Source: Bacteroidales bacterium (GTDB lineage: Bacteria; Bacteroidota; Bacteroidia; Bacteroidales; JAFGXI01). Taken from it: 38,057 bases of DNA. Below, in pieces: positions 34,509 to 38,057 of this stretch. Location: NCBI GenBank assembly GCA_027064025.1, contig JAMOQL010000209.1:1-38057 (forward strand). The letters are read 5' to 3'. The notes under the pieces are model-generated. The model saw nothing but the letters and a program-made list of their open reading frames with translations, was not told the origin of the DNA and made no database searches. Position 1 is the first letter of the stretch, and each line of letters begins with the position of its first letter. The translations under genes and the position numbers were made by a program.

Positions 34509-35186
34509 TTACGAATCTAAATCCATTGCATTTTTTCGATTACTTTTTTTCAACTTCACTTTAATATTGGCCTTGGATTCTTCTCTAGACAATAATCGTT
34601 CAATATTCTTCTGATGCGTGAATAATAACAATATGGCAATCACCATAGAAAAAACGACCAAGGAAATAGTAGTTGTTTGTAAAACCACAATGATAAGAAT
34701 AGGAAACGAAAAACCACCAATCATCGAGCTTAATGAAACATACCTTGTAATAAGTAATGTCGCAATAAAAATAATAACCGCATACAAGGCTGCAACAGGA
34801 GCAATTGCAATAATAAGCCCCAACAAAGTTGCTACACCTTTTCCTCCTTTAAACCCAACATATATAGGAAAAATATGGCCCAACAGAGCTGCAACACCAA
34901 GTGCCAACTCTAGATTAATAAATTGATCGTTAGAAAATAAAATCCAATGACTTGCTAAAATTGCAATCTGAACTGATAACCATCCCTTTAGAACATCGAA
35001 GATTAATACTGGAATACCCGCTTTTTTTCCTAATACACGAAAGGTGTTAGTTGCTCCCGCATTTCCACTGCCATGCTCTCTAATATCAATATCATAAAAC
35101 ATACGACCAACCCATACTGCTGTAGGAATAGATCCTATTAGATAGGCTAAAAGAATAGAGGATATTATGATTAAAATGTCTATCAA
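34509..35186 (-). CDS. plsY: Glycerol-3-phosphate acyltransferase PlsY
   Basis: 225 residues, inner-membrane enzyme that moves the acyl group from acyl phosphate to glycerol-3-phosphate, first step of phospholipid synthesis. The three conserved cytoplasmic motifs are present: GSIPTAVWVG (18-27), GSGNAGATN near 39-48, and GHIFPIYVGFKGGKGVATLLG near 103-123. About five helices are predicted. The start is a TTG at 35184-35186 (M-I-D-I-L); an in-frame stop lies just upstream, and the nearby ATG is out of frame and stops at once. The C-terminal tail (NIERLLSREESKANIKVKLKKSN) is basic and a little longer than usual. Confidence 0.95.
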   Translation of the reverse strand: MIDILIIISSILLAYLIGSIPTAVWVGRMFYDIDIREHGSGNAGATNTFRVLGKKAGIPVLIFDVLKGWLSVQIAILASHWILFSNDQFINLELALGVAALLGHIFPIYVGFKGGKGVATLLGLIIAIAPVAALYAVIIFIATLLITRYVSLSSMIGGFSFPILIIVVLQTTTISLVVFSMVIAILLLFTHQKNIERLLSREESKANIKVKLKKSNRKNAMDLDS

Positions 35187-35465
35187 AGCATTGCGTGTTT
35201 AATGCAAAGTAAATAAAATTATTTGATTTATGTAAAGCATTTCTATTTAATATCAATATTATTAATGATTATCGTCACAAACCGAAATAAAAAATTACAA
35301 ACTTTTGAATTACCAAAATATCTTTATATTATTCTCAAATATTAATGATAAATTTCACATAGGTACATATTTAAAAACATTATTCTATTAAGTCATCATA
35401 TAAATGATTATCTTTATAGCTTACAAAAAAAAGCAAAATAAATTACGACATAATAATAATTACAA
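35187..35465. other. Intergenic region between divergent plsY and acnB
   Basis: 279 bases, very AT-rich, with no coding potential. It contains three similar words: ATTAATGATTATC at 35261-35273, ATTAATGATAAAT at 35341-35353 and TAAATGATTATCT at 35401-35413. It also has TAAATTTC at 35349-35356, one base from the -7 consensus. No RNA structure or terminator was recognised. It must hold promoters for both genes, which cannot be placed with certainty. Confidence 0.35.
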
Positions 35466-38018
35466 ATGATTGAAAATTATCTAAAACATGAGGCTTACAG
35501 AGCAGAGAAGGGTATTCCTGCCTTGCCTTTAGACGCAAACCAAACAGGCGAATTATGTGAGTTATTACAGAACCCACCAGCAGGAAAAGAAGAATTTCTT
35601 TTAAACTTATTTACTGAGAGAATTGCTCCTGGAGTAGACCCTGCAGCAGAAGTTAAAGCTGATTTTTTAAACGAAATTCTTAAAGGAAACAAAACTTCGT
35701 CACTAATAAATAAAGAAGATGCTATTCGTATTTTAGGAACCATGATTGGAGGTTACAACGTAACTCCTCTTATCGATGCACTAAAAGACAATGAAATTGC
35801 TCAATTTGCTGTTGAAGCATTAAAAAATATAACTTTAGTTTACGATTCATTCGATACAATTGCTGAAATGAGCAAATCGAATGATTTTGCCATGCAAGTA
35901 TTAAAATCGTGGGCTGATGCTGAATGGTTTACTACTAAAAACCCTCTTCCAGAAATAGCTACTGTAAAAGCATATAAAGTAGATGGCGAAATCAATACTG
36001 ACGATTTTTCTCCAGCTTCTGACGCTTCTACACGTCCTGATATACCTTTACACGCCTTAGCAATGGGGAAAACATTATTTCCAGAAGGAAATGTAACTAT
36101 TGCAAAATGGAGAGCAGAAGGCTCAAAAGTTGCTTTTGTTGGTGATGTTGTAGGAACAGGTTCTTCTCGTAAATCGGCTACCAACTCAGTTTTATGGCAC
36201 ATTGGAGAGGATATTCCTGCTGTACCTAACAAACGTCGCGAAGGTTTTGTTCTTGGTGGAGTAATTGCTCCTATCTTCTTTAATACTGTTGAAGATTCAG
36301 GTGGAATGCCAATTATTTGTGATGTTACAAAAATTAACTCTGGCGATATTATTACAATAAATACAAAAGAAGGAAAAGTAACAAACCAAGCTGGTGATGT
36401 TATCTCAACTTTCGAATTAAAACCTTCTACTATTGCTGATGAATACCAAGCAGGTGGTCGTATGAATTTAATTATTGGTAAAGCCCTAACCATGAAAGCT
36501 CGAAAAGCTTTAAATATGGGAGATATTGATGTATTTGCAATTGTTGAGCAACCAACACACAAAGCTGACCAAGGTTATACATTAGCACAAAAAATGGTAG
36601 GCAAAGCTATTGGCGAAAAAGGTGTTTTACCTGGCCAAGCAGTTGAGCCTCTTATGACAACTGTTGGTTCACAAGATACAACAGGTCCTATGACCGCTGA
36701 TGAATTAACAGAATTAGCTTGCTTAAAATTCCAATCACCAATGTTTATGCAGTCTTTCTGCCATACAGCTGCTTATCCAAAACCTACAGATGTTAGAATG
36801 CATCGTTATTTACCTAAATTTATTTCTGATAGAGAAGGTGTTGCTTTAAATCCTGGCGATGGAGTTATCCACACATGGTTAAACCGTTTATTAGTGCCAG
36901 ATACAGTTGGTACAGGTGGTGATTCTCACACACGTTTTCCAATGGGGATTTCATTTCCTGCAGGTTCAGGTTTAGTTGCTTTTGCTGGTGCTTTAGGTTT
37001 TATGCCTTTAGATATGCCAGAATCCGTTTTAGTTAAATTTAAAGGTAAATTAAACAAAGGTTTAACTTTGCGTGATGTTGTAAATTCAATTCCTTTAAAA
37101 GCTATTGAGAAAGGATTAATGACTGTTCCTAAAAAGAATAAAGTTAATGTTTTCAACGGTCGTATTCTCGAAATGGAAGGCTTACCTGATATTACTGTTG
37201 AGCAAGCATTCGAATTAACTGATGCTGCTGCTGAACGTTCTGCTGCTGCTGCAACAATCAAATTATCAGAGAAATCAGTTGTTAAATATCTAAAATCTAA
37301 CATCGCAATGATGGAAAAAATGATTGAAGATGGTTACCAACATCCACAAACAATACAAAACAGAATTGATGCTGTAAAAGAATGGTTAAAGAATCCAAAA
37401 TTAATGGAGCGTGACGAAAATGCAGAATATGCACAAGTTATCGAAATTGATTTAGCAGATATTAAGGAGCCTATTCTTTGTTGCCCTAACGACCCAGATG
37501 ATGTTAAAGTATTATCGGAAGTTGCAGGAACAAAAATCTCTGATGTATTCTTAGGTTCTTGTATGACTAATATTGGTCATTTCCGTGCTGCTGGTAAAAT
37601 CTGGGAAGGTCATGGAGTAAACAAAGAAACTCGAACATTTATTGCTCCTCCTACTCGTATGGATCAAGCAAAATTAAAAGAAGAAGGTTTATTCTCTGTA
37701 TTTAACCAGATTGGTGCTCGTATTGAGGTTCCTGGATGCTCGCTTTGTATGGGTAACCAATTACGTGTAGCAGATGGCGATTTCGTATTCTCAACTTCTA
37801 CTCGTAACTTCGACAACCGTATGGGTAATGGAGCTCAAGTATTTTTAGGTTCTGCTGAACTTGGAGCTGTTGTTGCTTTAACTAGTAAACTACCAACTCC
37901 TACCGAATATTTTGAGTATTACAACAAAAATATCGAAGGTAACCAAAACGATATTTATAAGTATCTTCAATTTGATGAAGAAACAGGAGAAGCTCTTTAT
38001 AAAAGAAGAGATATCTAA
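35466..38018 (+). CDS. acnB: Aconitate hydratase B (bifunctional aconitase / 2-methylisocitrate dehydratase)
   Basis: 850 residues, slightly shorter than the E. coli enzyme. Interconverts citrate and isocitrate in the citric acid cycle. The N-terminus (IENYLKHEAYRAEKGIPALPLDANQ) is the AcnB HEAT-like domain, followed by the swivel domain (DDFSPASDASTRPDIPLHALAMG, GTGSSRKSATNSV) and the catalytic domains (GTGGDSHTRFPMGISFPAGSG). The 4Fe-4S cluster cysteines are C699 (LGSCMTNIGHFRAAG), C758 and C761 (PGCSLCMGNQ), with the same spacing as in E. coli AcnB. The domain order with the swivel at the N-terminus separates it from AcnA. The upstream region is long and AT-rich. Only 39 bases follow to the window end, with no clear terminator. 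Confidence 0.97.
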   Translation: MIENYLKHEAYRAEKGIPALPLDANQTGELCELLQNPPAGKEEFLLNLFTERIAPGVDPAAEVKADFLNEILKGNKTSSLINKEDAIRILGTMIGGYNVTPLIDALKDNEIAQFAVEALKNITLVYDSFDTIAEMSKSNDFAMQVLKSWADAEWFTTKNPLPEIATVKAYKVDGEINTDDFSPASDASTRPDIPLHALAMGKTLFPEGNVTIAKWRAEGSKVAFVGDVVGTGSSRKSATNSVLWHIGEDIPAVPNKRREGFVLGGVIAPIFFNTVEDSGGMPIICDVTKINSGDIITINTKEGKVTNQAGDVISTFELKPSTIADEYQAGGRMNLIIGKALTMKARKALNMGDIDVFAIVEQPTHKADQGYTLAQKMVGKAIGEKGVLPGQAVEPLMTTVGSQDTTGPMTADELTELACLKFQSPMFMQSFCHTAAYPKPTDVRMHRYLPKFISDREGVALNPGDGVIHTWLNRLLVPDTVGTGGDSHTRFPMGISFPAGSGLVAFAGALGFMPLDMPESVLVKFKGKLNKGLTLRDVVNSIPLKAIEKGLMTVPKKNKVNVFNGRILEMEGLPDITVEQAFELTDAAAERSAAAATIKLSEKSVVKYLKSNIAMMEKMIEDGYQHPQTIQNRIDAVKEWLKNPKLMERDENAEYAQVIEIDLADIKEPILCCPNDPDDVKVLSEVAGTKISDVFLGSCMTNIGHFRAAGKIWEGHGVNKETRTFIAPPTRMDQAKLKEEGLFSVFNQIGARIEVPGCSLCMGNQLRVADGDFVFSTSTRNFDNRMGNGAQVFLGSAELGAVVALTSKLPTPTEYFEYYNKNIEGNQNDIYKYLQFDEETGEALYKRRDI

Positions 38019-38057
38019 ACACTTAACGTTTATATTAAATAATTAAAGCTACTCCTT

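Noticed and set aside
35840-36562. A 240-residue minus-strand frame
   Set aside because: It is the mirror of acnB codons; low-complexity serine- and proline-rich composition and the clear AcnB frame opposite explain it.
36926-37303. A 125-residue minus-strand frame
   Set aside because: Antisense shadow of the acnB catalytic domain, with no ribosome-binding or family signal.

Overview
The window is typical of a low-GC member of the Bacteroidota. It carries type IX secretion sorting domains of both the A and B kind, a PorP/SprF outer-membrane protein, PD40/TPR envelope proteins, DUF6427 and EI24 membrane proteins, AcnB-type aconitase and the futalosine-route menaquinone enzyme MqnA. Several upstream regions hold the Bacteroidota -7 motif TAnnTTTG. 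A marine, gliding or T9SS-bearing lineage (Marinilabiliales or Cytophagales-like) is my inference; no rRNA is present to settle it. No tRNA, insertion sequence, prophage or CRISPR array was found. No gene-free stretch exceeds 300 bases once the RNase P RNA is counted; the longest is the 279-base gap before acnB.

Layout. 1-1299: the end of a DUF6427 membrane protein, then rnhB. 1459-4172: a compact cluster of a PqqD-like small protein, a CarB-like ATP-grasp ligase and a fold-type-III PLP decarboxylase. I regard this as the best candidate for an undescribed pathway. A palindromic hairpin at 4184-4214 separates it from 4226-8368, three overlapping envelope genes: a urea-transporter/M23 peptidase fusion, a TPR plus beta-barrel protein and a TPR protein. 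8447-8857: a hemerythrin-fold protein that has lost most iron ligands. 8958-11380: prxQ/bcp, recA and a secreted protein of unknown function. 11371-11704 (minus): RNase P RNA, whose P1 helix overlaps the end of the preceding gene.

11739-15095 (minus): a TPR/PD40 protein, mqnA and an EI24 protein. 15231-17261: gcvH with a strong terminator, then a PepSY-type four-helix membrane protein with propeller-like periplasmic parts. 17296-18714 (minus): recF and DUF721/DciA-like. 18869-19987: a GNAT-like protein. 20210-27752: a T9SS surface module (giant PKD adhesin, PorE-like TPR/PD40 protein, PorP/SprF). 27749-28891 (minus): a secreted T9SS type A protein. 29018-30823 (minus): uvrC. 30867-30947: a palindromic interspersed repeat. 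31013-32896 (minus): an unusual KAS III-SDR fusion. 33006-38018: nnr, plsY (minus) and acnB.

Most genes are housekeeping. The two sections deserving attention are the 1.4-8.4 kb accessory block and the KAS III-SDR fusion. Several starts are non-ATG (TTG for rnhB, the PepSY protein and plsY; GTG for the adhesin), and the starts of mqnA and gcvH lie inside longer open frames.
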